64,000 bases of DNA from Tragulus kanchil (taxonomy: Eukaryota > Chordata > Mammalia > Artiodactyla > Tragulidae), in NCBI GenBank assembly GCA_022376925.1, contig JAIOJX010000032.1, positions 198,334,939-198,398,938 on the forward strand, in the 5' to 3' direction. The translations under genes and the position numbers were made by a program. Under the pieces are notes generated by a model, which searched no databases, had not been told where the DNA came from, and saw nothing but the letters and a program-made list of their open reading frames with translations. Of the stretch, positions 20,373 through 32,896 are shown piece by piece (position 1 is the stretch's first letter; every line of letters starts with the position of its first letter).

Positions 20373-22438
20373 AAGGGTGATACTGAACCTCCATTTAAGC
20401 CATAAGGAAACACTGGGTAAAAACAAAACAAAACGAAAAAAAGAAACACTGGGTAATAACGAGTTAAAAAAGAACTCATGTATACAGCACTAACCTGTGC
20501 AGTTATTGGGTGTCCTGAGGGTAGTTTGGATAGCAAATAACTCTGTCTTCTGTGTTTCTCTTAGGATCAAATATTGTAAAATATGTCTTCTTTATATTTT
20601 ATTCCTTCATATTTCTTTATCTCTTTTTAAAACTACATTGTAACCACTTGAGGTTCAGAATTATACTGGAAATGTAACATATATTTAATGAATATTTAAC
20701 AAAATTAAAATTGAAATGGGGTATATAGAGATATATAGTGGTAGCAGAATAAGACACAAAAAGTCAGTGAGAAGCCTGGCACCTGCTAAGGCTTTTGAAC
20801 AGTCACAGTTACTCTTTGAAGGGCACTGTATACATCTTTCCATACAGCTTCCCTCCATCTTCACAGCAGTCCCATTGTAAAAACCAGTTATGACCTCTAC
20901 TTTACAGAGGAAGAAACTGAGGTTTAGAGAGAGCTTAAATAACTTACCTGAGGTCAGTTTCAGGCAAGGGGCAGACATAAACATTAACTATAAATCTGAA
21001 AATATATATTGAAAACTAAGTCCACAACCCACAATCCTGAATCTTCCAGATTCTAAAAAATCCATTTTCTCCTTTACTTTTCACTCTTGAAGACTAATAG
21101 GATTAATAGGATTCTTCCTGCACAATACCAGGCTAACCAGCCCCAAATTATTTTCTTTTACTGTTTGTTAAACTAAACATAGGCCTACTGCAGTTTTAAA
21201 GAAAGCCTATATGAAGCATGGTTTCGGTCTTAATGTTGGAAAAATCATGTTGTCCATGTGGATAAACCACACCTAAAGGCATGTCAGTATTTTGGCTAAA
21301 AGAGTCAACTCACTGGAAAAGACCCTGATGCTGGGAAACATTGTGGGCAGGAGGAGAAGGGGGTAACAGAGGGTGAGATGGTCAGATGGCATCACTGACT
21401 GCATGGACATGAGTTTCAGCAAACTTGGGGAGATAGTGAAGGACAAGAAGGCCTGGTGTGCCGTAGTTCATGGGGTTGCAAAGAGTCAGACATGACTGAG
21501 TGACTGAACAACAACAACAGGAATATCAAGGGTGATACTGAACCTCCATTTAAGCCATAAGGAAACACTGGGTAAAAACAAAACAAAACGAAAAAAAGAA
21601 ACACTGGGTAATAACGAGTTAAAAAAGAACTCATGTATACAGCACTAACCTGTGCAGTTATTGGGTGTCCTGAGGGTAGTTTGGATAGCAAATAACTCTG
21701 TCTTCTGTGTTTCTCTTAGGATCAAATATTGTAAAATATGTCTTCTTTATATTTTATTCCTTCATATTTCTTTATCTCTTTTTAAAACTACATTGTAACC
21801 ACTTGAGGTTCAGAATTATACTGGAAATGTAACATATATTTAATGAATATTTAACAAAATTAAAATTGAAATGGGGTATATAGAGATATATAGTGGTAGC
21901 AGAATAAGACACAAAAAGTCAGTGAGAAGCCTGGCACCTGCTAAGGCTTTTGAACAGTCACAGTTACTCTTTGAAGGGCACTGTATACATCTTTCCATAC
22001 AGCTTCCCTCCATCTTCACAGCAGTCCCATTGTAAAAACCAGTTATGACCTCTACTTTACAGAGGAAGAAACTGAGGTTTAGAGAGAGCTTAAATAACTT
22101 ACCTGAGGTCAGTTTCAGGCAAGGGGCAGACATAAACATTAACTATAAATCTGAAAATATATATTGAAAACTAAGTCCACAACCCACAATCCTGAATCTT
22201 CCAGATTCTAAAAAATCCATTTTCTCCTTTACTTTTCACTCTTGAAGACTAATAGGATTAATAGGATTCTTCCTGCACAATACCAGGCTAACCAGCCCCA
22301 AATTATTTTCTTTTACTGTTTGTTAAACTAAACATAGGCCTACTGCAGTTTTAAAGAAAGCCTATATGAAGCATGGTTTCGGTCTTAATGTTGGAAAAAT
22401 CATGTTGTCCATGTGGATAAACCACACCTAAAGGCATG
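20145..22438. repeat. Direct tandem duplication 7 (1155-base offset)
   Basis: Copy A is 20145-21283 and copy B 21300-22438 at a constant 1155 bases. The 16 bases before B (TCAGTATTTTGGCTAA) match the DNA just upstream of A (TCAGTATTTTGGCT, then ACCTGATACT is missing), so B starts about 24 bases earlier with a 10-base deletion. It begins inside a BovB 3' end and ends in unique DNA. Confidence 0.95.
20818..20978 (-). mobile_element. MIR SINE, degenerate (copy 21973-22133)
   Basis: The plus strand shows the reversed MIR core: CTACTTTACAGAGGAAGAAA, CTGAGGTTTAGAGAGAGC and TTAAATAACTTACCTGAGGT. The second instance is in duplication 7 copy B. Confidence 0.75.
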
Positions 22439-24556
22439 CTTAGAGCCCCACTTAAGTTTGTGTTTTGTCAGTACCCTCAGAGAGGTTTAAGTAAGAACCT
22501 GTTAGAATTTGATTTTGTTTACTCATCAATTTATGGGAATCACCAATCATTTTACTGCAAAATTATCTGTATCTTTGACATTTTATGATACACACAGGTC
22601 AGCTTGATTGTGCTAATGGAATAGAAGTGTGGAGATTTCAAGAACAAACGTTTTATTCAGAGTTTTCACTGTTCCCATAACACCTGAATAGATATATGGA
22701 AGGTTTCATTGTGAAGGAGACTGGCAGGGCATTTGTCTTAGAGAAAGATAGAAGATGAAAAGGAGGATAAGAGACCAAAAGAACTTAGTTCCTTTGAAAA
22801 TAACTTATTAAACAGAAGATTTTTGCCCAGGAAAATGTTGGCTTTGGCTGCTCTCTAGTGGTGGGCAGTGTTCACTGTCAGCAATTCTTTCTGCCTAGAT
22901 TCCAAGTTGACGGGCAAGATGGAAAAACCCAAGCATTTGTTTGGAGACCTAGAGCAGGGTTGCAAACACATACACCACACATGCAACAAGTCTAGGGAAG
23001 AAGGAGAAGGGTAGGAGAGAAACTTTCTCTACACAAGAAAAGAGAAACGAGACAGAAAGATGGAAGCTTCTATGGAAGCCAGAGAAAGGTCAGAGTAGAG
23101 ACGAACTCCTTAGACTTCAGATGGCGGCACTCCTCTTTCTCTTTCTTTATTTATTGGAAACATCCGGAGAAAGGGCTCATTTTCCTCACTGATGTCCAGT
23201 CTAAATTTAGATACTGTCATTTCTAAAGTTCGAGTTGTGTTGGCTCAAGAGTTTTAGCTGGTAGTTGAGAGGTGGCTTCTTGCACAGATCTATAGAGAAT
23301 AAGGGAGAGAAATGAAACCTATGCCACTCACCTTCTGGAGGAAACGTGCATTTATCAGTCATGTTTTCTTTCTGCCTTGAATTACTCAGCAAGAGGTGGG
23401 AGAGTAAAAGGTGGTACAATACCAGGCTAACCAGCCCCAAATTATTTTCTTTTACTGTTTGTTAAACTAAACATAGGCCTACTGCAGTTTTAAAGAAAGC
23501 CTATATGAAGCATGGTTTCGGTCTTAATGTTGGAAAAATCATGTTGTCCATGTGGATAAACCACACCTAAAGGCATGCTTAGAGCCCCACTTAAGTTTGT
23601 GTTTTGTCAGTACCCTCAGAGAGGTTTAAGTAAGAACCTGTTAGAATTTGATTTTGTTTACTCATCAATTTATGGGAATCACCAATCATTTTACTGCAAA
23701 ATTATCTGTATCTTTGACATTTTATGATACACACAGGTCAGCTTGATTGTGCTAATGGAATAGAAGTGTGGAGATTTCAAGAACAAACGTTTTATTCAGA
23801 GTTTTCACTGTTCCCATAACACCTGAATAGATATATGGAAGGTTTCATTGTGAAGGAGACTGGCAGGGCATTTGTCTTAGAGAAAGATAGAAGATGAAAA
23901 GGAGGATAAGAGACCAAAAGAACTTAGTTCCTTTGAAAATAACTTATTAAACAGAAGATTTTTGCCCAGGAAAATGTTGGCTTTGGCTGCTCTCTAGTGG
24001 TGGGCAGTGTTCACTGTCAGCAATTCTTTCTGCCTAGATTCCAAGTTGACGGGCAAGATGGAAAAACCCAAGCATTTGTTTGGAGACCTAGAGCAGGGTT
24101 GCAAACACATACACCACACATGCAACAAGTCTAGGGAAGAAGGAGAAGGGTAGGAGAGAAACTTTCTCTACACAAGAAAAGAGAAACGAGACAGAAAGAT
24201 GGAAGCTTCTATGGAAGCCAGAGAAAGGTCAGAGTAGAGACGAACTCCTTAGACTTCAGATGGCGGCACTCCTCTTTCTCTTTCTTTATTTATTGGAAAC
24301 ATCCGGAGAAAGGGCTCATTTTCCTCACTGATGTCCAGTCTAAATTTAGATACTGTCATTTCTAAAGTTCGAGTTGTGTTGGCTCAAGAGTTTTAGCTGG
24401 TAGTTGAGAGGTGGCTTCTTGCACAGATCTATAGAGAATAAGGGAGAGAAATGAAACCTATGCCACTCACCTTCTGGAGGAAACGTGCATTTATCAGTCA
24501 TGTTTTCTTTCTGCCTTGAATTACTCAGCAAGAGGTGGGAGAGTAAAAAGGTGGTA
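22277..24556. repeat. Direct tandem duplication 8 (1139-1140-base offset)
   Basis: Copy A is 22277-23415 and copy B 23416-24556 with no bases between them. The only length change I see is one A (GTAAAAGG/GTAAAAAGG) at the very end. Because its start lies inside duplication 7 copy B, 162 bases occur three times (21122-21283, 22277-22438, 23416-23577). Confidence 0.95.
22439..23415. other. Unassigned sequence (copy at 23578-24556)
   Basis: This is non-repetitive DNA of mixed composition. It includes purine-rich tracts (22980-23070) but no exon-like frame with a recognisable protein. Confidence 0.5.
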
Positions 24557-24667
24557 GACCTCTGGTACCGCATCCCAGTTTTTCCTGCATAATATTTTGT
24601 ACATAACTGCACTTGTACTTTGTCTCATAAGCACTTATTGAAAAGGTTATTATGTAAATCATTTTGG

Positions 24668-24688
24668 ATTTTTTTTTTTTTTTTTTTG
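24668..24688. repeat. Poly-T tract (copy about 25757-25777)
   Basis: A run of about 20 T. No LINE or SINE body is visible next to it on either side, so it is not clearly a retroposon tail. Confidence 0.85.
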
Positions 24689-25603
24689 GTCTGTGTTCCC
24701 TTTTGGTTTACAGTTGGCTTATGACTTGTGTTTGGTTTTATCTCTGCACTGATTTTCTTTATAAAGCTATGTAATTACTTTAACCTTGTAGCTTTCAGTT
24801 ACTACATCTGGAAAATGGTGGTGGCACTGATGGAGGCTGGTTGATATTCTGGGCTTCTTTTCTCTCTGACATTCTTGGAGGGTATTAGTCATCAAAGACA
24901 CATGTTAAAGAGTAAAAAAAAAATCTTGGATTATGTAGGAGACCCTTTAATAAAATATCCTGGGTTATGTGACAGACCCTTTGAATCCCAGCCAGCTGAG
25001 CTGTGATTCACACAGAAAAGAGTACTCAACACAGAAGGATACCAGGCAAACGCACAGCAGTGACCTGAGGTATTTCCATCCAGCAATGAGATCATAGCCC
25101 TCAGCAGAATAAGGTCCCACACAAAATTCCCTTCATTCCGCCATCTTCCAGATCTGCTTTCTTCATGTTTGTGCCTCTATATGTAAACCAAAGTGGGAAT
25201 TAAAGCAATGATTTAGATAATTCAAGCAGAAAGATACTCCACAACACCCACATATGCTGCAATTATCTAGACATTTCAGGCAGAAGTGGAGCTCAAGCCC
25301 AAATGATCAGGATAGTGCTTCAATTCTTCCAAAAAACAGCAATGTTAATTGCCTGACAGACTCAATGTGGTATCACAGGAGGCTGATGAGAGAGCAAATT
25401 TCTCGCTTGACATGACTGAAAAAGAAAGCATGGAACAGAAATATTCCATGTCAATTGAAACTTGGTAGGAAAGGATAAAGGTAGTGAAATCACTCCTTCT
25501 AACACAGGTTTCAGAGTACAAAAGAAGGCTTTTATAAATATGCCCAGGGAAATAGAGATGGAGAAAATTAAGAGTGTTAAACAGTGAAGATGGGTATGAA
25601 ATT
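24689..25603. other. Unassigned sequence (copy at 25778-26694)
   Basis: This is mixed-composition DNA without a repeat or exon that I can name. Frames on the minus strand are short and differ between the two copies because of indels, which argues against coding function. Confidence 0.5.
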
Positions 25604-26694
25604 CCAAAATGTTCACATTTGAAACTGGAAGTAAAAAGGTGGTAGACCTCTGGTACCGCATCCCAGTTTTTCCTGCATAATATTTTGTACATAACTGCAC
25701 TTGTACTTTGTCTCATAAGCACTTATTGAAAAGGTTATTATGTAAATCATTTTGGATTTTTTTTTTTTTTTTTTTTGGTCTGTGTTCCCTTTTGGTTTAC
25801 AGTTGGCTTATGACTTGTGTTTGGTTTTATCTCTGCACTGATTTTCTTTATAAAGCTATGTAATTACTTTAACCTTGTAGCTTTCAGTTACTACATCTGG
25901 AAAATGGTGGTGGCACTGATGGAGGCTGGTTGATATTCTGGGCTTCTTTTCTCTCTGACATTCTTGGAGGGTATTAGTCATCAAAGACACATGTTAAAGA
26001 GTAAAAAAAAAATCTTGGATTATGTAGGAGACCCTTTAATAAAATATCCTGGGTTATGTGACAGACCCTTTGAATCCCAGCCAGCTGAGCTGTGATTCAC
26101 ACAGAAAAGAGTACTCAACACAGAAGGATACCAGGCAAACGCACAGCAGTGACCTGAGGTATTTCCATCCAGCAATGAGATCATAGCCCTCAGCAGAATA
26201 AGGTCCCACACAAAATTCCCTTCATTCCGCCATCTTCCAGATCTGCTTTCTTCATGTTTGTGCCTCTATATGTAAACCAAAGTGGGAATTAAAGCAATGA
26301 TTTAGATAATTCAAGCAGAAAGATACTCCACAACACCCACATATGCTGCAATTATCTAGACATTTCAGGCAGAAGTGGAGCTCAAGCCCAAATGATCAGG
26401 ATAGTGCTTCAATTCTTCCAAAAAACAGCAATGTTAATTGCCTGACAGACTCAATGTGGTATCACAGGAGGCTGATGAGAGAGCAAATTTCTCGCTTGAC
26501 ATGACTGAAAAAGAAAGCATGGAACAGAAATATTCCATGTCAATTGAAACTTGGTAGGAAAGGATAAAGGTAGTGAAATCACTCCTTCTAACACAGGTTT
26601 CAGAGTACAAAAGAAGGCTTTTATAAATATGCCCAGGGAAATAGAGAGATGGAGAAAATTAAGAGTGTTAAACAGTGAAGATGGGTATGAAATT

Positions 26695-27284
26695 AATGAC
26701 AATTTTAAAGTAGACAAGAGACTGAACTCATTCTTTGAATCTAGTTTTAACAGGAAAAATGAAACAAACAAATTTGGACTATTAGGATATAATGAAAACC
26801 TTGCCAAATAGCTATTGGCAACAATCAGGTGAGGGAATACAGGACTTGGAAAATTTGCACATTTATACATCAGTCAGACAGGTACCTGAGATTATTAAGG
26901 GAATTGACTGATACGAAGTACTTACTAAACAGCTCATGCTTACTTTTGAAAAAAATTACATTGCTAGGAAAATAGTAAATGTCTTTTTTTTAAAAAAAGA
27001 CATCACAAAATCCTCTTTCTGAATGCTGTATTGTTTCCTAAAAGTAGAGTCCTACAAATCTGAGGTTTAAGTAGTAAATAAAACTAGTAAAATACCACTA
27101 ATGAATATTTAAACTATGGCTCCCTTAATAACCAATCCAGGCAAGAAGTAAATGCTTAATTTCAATAGTAATAAACGGAAGAAAAAGAAGGCAAAACAAA
27201 CAAGACAGAACAATGTGTGACCTGCCATTGAAATATTAAAGTCTAGGAGACCAAAAGTTTTGCTGAACAAGGCTAGAGAATTTC
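26695..27284. other. AT-rich sequence, nothing recognised
   Basis: This is A-rich unique DNA with a T/A palindromic run near 26985-26998. No features can be supported. Confidence 0.55.
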
Positions 27285-27480
27285 ACTATGTGATATAATG
27301 GAAAGATGGTGCCTTATTACCTATGTGACTCTGACCAATTCATCTCTCTGTGTCTTATTTTTGGTAACCTTTTTATAGGTCATGAAACTCCCAATTTTTC
27401 TGACATTCCAATGAGCACACAATGCAGATACAATATCTAAAATTGCCCTGGCCCTTCACAAATGTTAATTTCTTTATCTT
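27285..27480 (+). mobile_element. MIR SINE, degenerate
   Basis: GATATAATGGAAAGATGG, ACCTATGTGACTCTGACC and TTCATCTCTCTGTGTC follow the MIR core on the plus strand. The 3' half is poorly preserved. Confidence 0.6.
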
Positions 27481-27596
27481 TCCATTAAAAATCACCTGCC
27501 TCAGCTTTTGATAGGTAAAATTTGGGTATTTTCTGCATAGCATTTCAGATAATTGTAGAAAATCTTGTGGCTAGAATAACCAGAAACTTCATCCCT

Positions 27597-27800
27597 GAAC
27601 ATAGGTCCAAAGCTCCTTAACAAAATATTAGCAAGCTATTCAATATTACATTAAAAAGATCATATACTCTATCAAGTGGAATTTATTCCTAGGAAACAAA
27701 GATGGTTTATCATATACAAATCAATACACGTGTGATATACCACATTAACAAAATAAAGAGTAAAGATCATATGATCATTTCAATAAAAATATGAGAAATG
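27597..27800 (+). mobile_element. L1 LINE ORF2 fragment
   Basis: The plus strand matches the ORF2 reverse-transcriptase region: AACAAAATATTAGCAAGC, ATCAAGTGGAATTTATTCC, AAATCAATACACGTGTGATA, CATTAACAAAATAAAGAG and CATATGATCATTTCAATA. It is an isolated internal fragment of about 200 bases with no open frame. Confidence 0.8.
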
Positions 27801-27955
27801 TGGAAGTGAAAGTGTTAGTCACTCATTAGTGTTTGAATCTTGCAACCCCATATGGATTGTAACCTGCAAGGCTCCTTTGTCTGTAGGATTCTCTGGGCAA
27901 GAATACTGGAGTGGAATGGGTCATGCCCACCCTGTCATGCCCACATAGAGAAGTC
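27801..27955 (-). mobile_element. Bov-A/Bov-tA SINE fragment
   Basis: The plus strand shows the reversed Bov-A body: GTGAAAGTGTTAGTCACTC, GCAAGGCTCCTTTGTCTG and GGGCAAGAATACTGGAGTGG. The tRNA-like head is missing, so this is a partial element. Confidence 0.85.
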
Positions 27956-28895
27956 AAATTTATAATATCTTTTAAGCCCAATATTTGCAGTGAGTTTTTG
28001 CAATGATTTTTCTCTCATTTTATGATTATAATTTTCCATATTTCCTGAAATATTCTAAAATATTGGTTCATCTTTTCTCTGTTACTTTACTAGAGATTGT
28101 ATACACATAATCCAAGTCGTTGTCTGACTTTTAAGGTAGTTGTACCACTTGGTGTTTAGTTATTATAGATTGTGAGTTCGTGTTCCCTGGGGGCATCAGT
28201 CACTCTGATTGCTAATGTGATTTGGAGAAGAGTTTAGGGAAAAGCATTCATCTGTGTTAAAGCCTAACATGTTTAAGGAGAAGGGAAAGGAGAAGGGATG
28301 GACCTGGGAGCTGAGAACTCCAAGTACAAGAGATCCTCTGTGACCACTCCCATTTGCTCTCACTCCATCACGAAATTCTCTGGTCATTGTTTCATTTTCT
28401 AAACCTTGGAAAAGCAGTGAGAGGAGGCTGTTTCCTTAGAGTACCATGCCAGCCTTGAAGATTTTGATCTGAAGAAGGGGAGCAGTGAACATTTGAGGAA
28501 AATGGGTGACTTTTTCCTTCAACTCTTCATTACAGTAGCGTTTTGGAACTACCCTGTTATTAGCACCGAGGTCTTATCCGCTGTTGTAGTTTTCTCCCAT
28601 GAGGGTGACAACTTGTAATTGTCTCCACACACCAGAGGCAAGTAGCATGAAACATCCATCTCTGTCTCTGTCTTCATTTTCTTGGCTAGGATTTTCCACA
28701 GGTTTTTGATATTACTATAGTTGTTGTTAGTTGCTAGGATCCAAATCTTTCTTTTATTACTAAGATTTATCTAGGACTTGAAAAAAATAACAGCTTAAAA
28801 AAATCACAGCCATTTTGCTATTCAGATGTAATTGCAAAGCTCTCTTAATTTCTTTGTTTCAAATGGGGATAGTATTAATATTAATCTTATTTTAA
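27956..28895. other. Unassigned unique sequence
   Basis: This is mixed-composition DNA with no repeat family that I can name and no exon with flanking splice signals and a conserved peptide. The 63-codon minus-strand frame near 28196-28387 has no recognisable domain. Confidence 0.5.
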
Positions 28896-29222
28896 AATTA
28901 TTTAATTGTTTATTTTGGGCTGCACTGTGACTTCATTGCTGTGCACAGGCTTTCTCTAGTTTCAGTGAGAAGGAGCTACTCTCTAACTATGGTGTGCAGG
29001 ATTTTCATAGTGGTGGATTTCCTTGTTATGGAGCACAGGCTTCAATAGTTGCAGCCAATGGGCTCAGCAGTTTCTGCTCTCAGGCTCTGGAGTGTGGGCT
29101 CAGTAGTTGTAGCACACATGCCATCTCTGTGGTATGTGGAATCTTCCTGGACCAAGCAATGAACCCATGTCCCCTACACTGTCAGACAGATTTTCAACCA
29201 CTGGACCACAAGGGAAGTCTCA
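28896..29222 (-). mobile_element. CHRL-type SINE
   Basis: On the minus strand the head is ACTTCCCTTGTGGTCCAG with a B-box region GACATGGGTTCATTGC. The long CHRL body (CACAACTAGA-type segments) follows to an A/T-rich tail at the left. It is diverged, like the element at 2903. Confidence 0.82.
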
Positions 29223-29415
29223 TTTTAATAGAGTTTTGGAAGATTAAATGAGAAAGTACCCATAATCTGATGCCATCAAAAACTGTAAAAACTGTAGAAG
29301 TTAGCTGTTACTATTCTTGTTAGTAGAATCATTAATTATGAAGCATTGAATAGAACGAATCCCAAAATAACATTACCTGAAAGTGATAAATCTACTGTCA
29401 CTGAGTATATTATAT

Positions 29416-29632
29416 GGGCTTCCCAGGAGACTCGGTAGTAAAGAAACTGTCTGCTAATGTAAGAGACTCAGGTTTGATTCTGGGACAGGGAAATCCCCTG
29501 GAGTAGGAAATGGCAATCCCAGTTCTTGCCGGGGAAATCCCAAGGACAAAGAAGCATGGCGGGTTGCAGTCCATGGGAGTCACAAAAGATCTGGACATGA
29601 CCAAGTGCCTCAGCATGCACATTCATTATACT
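29416..29632 (+). mobile_element. Bov-tA SINE
   Basis: The head is GGCTTCCCAGGAGACTCGGT, the B box GGTTTGATTCTGGGA, and the body GGAGTAGGAAATGGCAATCC, GGGTTGCAGTCCATGGG and CTGGACATGACCAAGTGC. It is complete but moderately diverged. Confidence 0.92.
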
Positions 29633-30124
29633 TAGTATGTTTATTTACTAAGCCACCTCACTGTATATTATTCAGGTATGTCTTTCCATTTTGGCCACAG
29701 CATTTCAAGGGAGGCACCTTGTCAATGCTGTGATAAAATTCAGAGGCATTACTTCTAAACAGAGCTCTGCTCTATTTCGCCAGGATAAAAATGATCCAAA
29801 AATAAAATTAAGTAACTCTGATAAGAGATTTTCACTACAAACTAATGTTTAAAATTGAGGTAATTAATCACTATGAGAGAAATGCTTATACCCACCTCTT
29901 AAATGAATAGATTGCTCCAAATTGACAATAATCTCACCAGGCAACCACTCACAGAACCCTATTTGCTTGTCTTCTATCTTCATGCCCCTTCCTTAATCAT
30001 GGTTCTTTAAAAATTGGCAGGGATGGTTTAGTAGTCTCAAAGTAGGGATTCTCACCATTCGGGAAAAATCACTTATTTTGACCAGGAGATTTGAGCTCAG
30101 GCTTTTTGAATATAAGGTAGAATG
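29633..30124. other. Unassigned sequence
   Basis: This is AT-rich unique DNA between two Bov-tA insertions. Nothing is recognised in it. Confidence 0.55.
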
Positions 30125-30332
30125 AGCTTCCCAGGTGGCACCAGTGGTAAAGCATCCACCTGCCAATACAGGAGATACAAGAGTTGCAGTTTCCATTCCT
30201 GGGTCAGGAAGATTCCCTGGAGGAGGGTGTGGCAACCCATTCCAGTATTCTTTCCTGAAGCATTCCATAGACAGAGGAGCCTGGCAGGTTATGATCCACA
30301 GAGTTACAGAAGAGCTAAACACCACTGAAGAA
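30125..30332 (+). mobile_element. Bov-tA SINE
   Basis: It reads GAGCTTCCCAGGTGGCACCA, then CATTCCTGGGTCAGGAAG, CAACCCATTCCAGTATTC, ACAGAGGAGCCTGGCAGG and AGCTAAACACCACTGAAG. It has a complete head and body. Confidence 0.92.
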
Positions 30333-31117
30333 ACAGCCTGCATGTCCTTTATACTCAGCCATGTTTCTCAATGTCACTCTGTCATCCAAGGGCAACTGTG
30401 AACAGAGGGACTCTGGTTTCCTGGAATCTGCCTTGCTTATGACCCTGGAGGCCACCGTTCAGCTCAGCATCTTTGACCACAATTTCCTTCCCTTGATGAA
30501 TTCATTCAGCATCTCATTTTGCCTCTAGCCATGCTTCTTGATCACAGTAGTCTGTAATCTTCCTCACCTACACACCCATACACACATGCACACACTCACA
30601 TACACACACCATTTCTAGCTCTACCTTTTTTCCTAGAAATCCCCGGTCCTGATCTAGTTATGCATATTTTATTCACCCTGTCTTGGAACGGGCCTACCAT
30701 ATGGAAAAAATGTGGATTCATCGTTACCAAGACAAAAAATCTTTATTAAATTTTTCCTTCAGGACAGGGGATACCTCTTGGCCTCGCATTTGTGTAACTT
30801 AGCAAAGCCCTCTCAAGTACTTCCTCTCATCATGATTATCATAATCGACATGCTCTTAGGTAAGTTGGGTCTGCCTGTGGCCTTATGAGTCACTGGATGC
30901 TTCTCGCTGCATCCTGTCTTCAAGCACCCCATTACACACCATCTACTTAATTGTATGAAATTCCTTCAGTCTTTTGGTCAGTCCTGCGCTGACCAAAGGC
31001 TTGCTTCTCAACTACCTTTGTCTCTTTGAATTCTTTGTTTTGATAAGAATTTAAATCAAAAAGAGTAGTTTTTGCTTTTGTGCTTCTCTGTAGATATTTT
31101 CTCACTCTTTGAAGTAA
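30333..31117. other. Unassigned sequence with a short CA-rich tract
   Basis: This is unique DNA. A degenerate (CA)n run lies at about 30570-30610. No exon or repeat family is recognised. Confidence 0.5.
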
Positions 31118-31318
31118 GATGGCTTCCTTTAATGGTTCAGTGGTAAAGAATCCACCAGCCAAGTAGGAAATATAGGTTCAATCTCTGGGTCAGGAATATC
31201 CCCTGGAGGAGAAAATGGCAACCTACTCCAGTATTCTTGCCTTAGAAATCCCAAGGACAGCCCATGGGGTTGCAAAAGAGTCGAACACAACTTAGTGACA
31301 AAAGACAACAATATATAC
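31118..31318 (+). mobile_element. Bov-tA SINE
   Basis: The head is GATGGCTTCCTTTAATGGTT, with GTTCAATCTCTGGGTCAGG as B-box region, then GCAACCTACTCCAGTATTCT and GGGGTTGCAAAAGAGTCG and a terminal GACAACAATA tail. About 15 bases of the body are missing after GGACAG. Confidence 0.9.
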
Positions 31319-31611
31319 ATAGATGATACTTGGAGCTACTTGATTCTCTTTTTAAAGAGGTATCCTTTTCCTGAATTATTTCCCAATTATACATTATTTG
31401 TCTCTAATAGAATATTATTCGTTATCCTTCTTTCGATCCTTAAACATATTCCAGGGTACAATATGATTATTTCTGCATTGTCCAAAAGATAAACTTATTT
31501 CCTCATCATTATTTACTTTTATTTTATTCATTATTTTTGAGTGGGCAAGATTAATTGCCACATAGAAGGATTAACTCTATAGTGCTTCCAGAAATGGTGA
31601 CTCTTTGTCAT
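31319..31611. other. AT-rich sequence, nothing recognised
   Basis: This is unique AT-rich DNA just before duplication 10. The 65-codon plus-strand frame near 31295-31492 starts in the Bov-tA tail and has no domain. Confidence 0.55.
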
Positions 31612-31714
31612 GTCCTCCAACCATTAACTACTATTAAAATAATAAAGTAGATCGACATTTATATATCCATGTAATTTTCTATCTGTGAGGGATTGACAGT
31701 TGAGAAATAGATGA

Positions 31715-32615
31715 ACAGTGTGGTATCATCTGCTTATATGAAGTTGTTGATATTTTGCCTGGTAATCTTGATTCCAGCTTGTTATTCATCTATCCCAGCA
31801 CGTCTCATGATGCCCTCTGCAAAGAAGTTAACTAAACAGGCTAACAATATACAGCCTTGACGTACTTTTTTCCCAATTTGGAACCAGTCCTTTGTTACAT
31901 GTCTGTTTCAAACCGTTGTTCTTTGATCTGCATACAGGTTTATCAGGAGGCAGGTAAGGTGGTCTGGTATTCCCTTCTCTTTAAGAATTTTCCACGGTTT
32001 GCTTTGATCCACACATTCAAAGAATTTAGTGTAATCAATGAAACAAAAGTAGATATTTCCTGGAATTCTCTTGCTTTTCTATACTCCAGCAGATGTTGGC
32101 AATATGAACCCTGGTTGCTTTGCCTTTTCCAAATCCAGTTTGAACATCTGGAATTTCTCAATTAACGTACTGTTGAAGCTTAGCGTGGAGGATTTTAAGC
32201 ATTATATTGCCAGCATGTGAAATGAGCATAATTTTACAGAAGTTTTAACATTCTTTGGCATCGCCCATCCTTGGAATTGGAATGAAAAGTGACCTTTTCC
32301 AGTCCTGTGGCCACTGCTGAGTTTTACAAATTTGTTGGCATATTAAGTGTAGCACGTTAACCATTTTAGGATTTGTTTTAGAATTTAAAATAGCTTTACT
32401 GGAATTCCATCACTTCCACTAGCTTGGTTTGTAGTAATGCTTCCTAAGGCCCATTTGACTTCATATTCCAGGATGTCTGGTTTATGTTTATCTGGGTCAT
32501 TGAACCTTTTTTAGTACAGTTCTTCTGTGTATTCTTGTCACTTCTTAATCTCTTCTGCTTCTGTTAGGTCTTTGCCATTTCTGTCCTTTATTGTGACACT
32601 TTTACCTTCAGTTTA
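31715..32615 (-). mobile_element. BovB LINE fragment, reverse transcriptase region (copy A)
   Basis: On the minus strand this starts upstream of the RT (ACAGAAGCAGAAGAGATTAA, GAACTGTACTAAAAAAGG, CCAGACATCCTGGAATATG) and runs to the RT catalytic region, ending at CAGATGATACCACAC near 31718. Peptide blocks such as FQTVIWKRQSNQG-type and YCQHLLEYRK are recognisable but broken. It is more diverged than the BovB at 12961 and lacks the 3' end. One T missing near 32080 shifts the frame here relative to copy B. Confidence 0.88.
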
Positions 32616-32896
32616 TATCTTACTGGTAGAACCCTAACAGACATAGGGATTAATTCTGAATTGTTGATGCAGCTGTTTTGAGCTATACCTTAAAGAATGA
32701 GTAGAATTTAGCAGGTAGAGTCAAAACTACTTTACAGTGGAAATATATGGATGTTTTAGTGAGCTCTAGTTTTTTTCTAAAATTACTATTACAGTCCTCC
32801 AACCATTAACTACTATTAAAATAATAAAGTAGATCGACATTTATATATCCATGTAATTTTCTATCTGTGAGGGATTGACAGTTGAGAAATAGATGA

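Larger units (their letters stand above)
24542..26694. repeat. Direct tandem duplication 9 (1088-1091-base offset)
   Basis: Copy A is 24542-25603 and copy B 25630-26694, separated by 26 bases starting CCAAAATGTTCACATTTGAA. Differences are length changes: a poly-T run at 24668/25757 and AGAG versus AGAGAG at 26643. These are typical sequencing or consensus errors. Confidence 0.95.
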
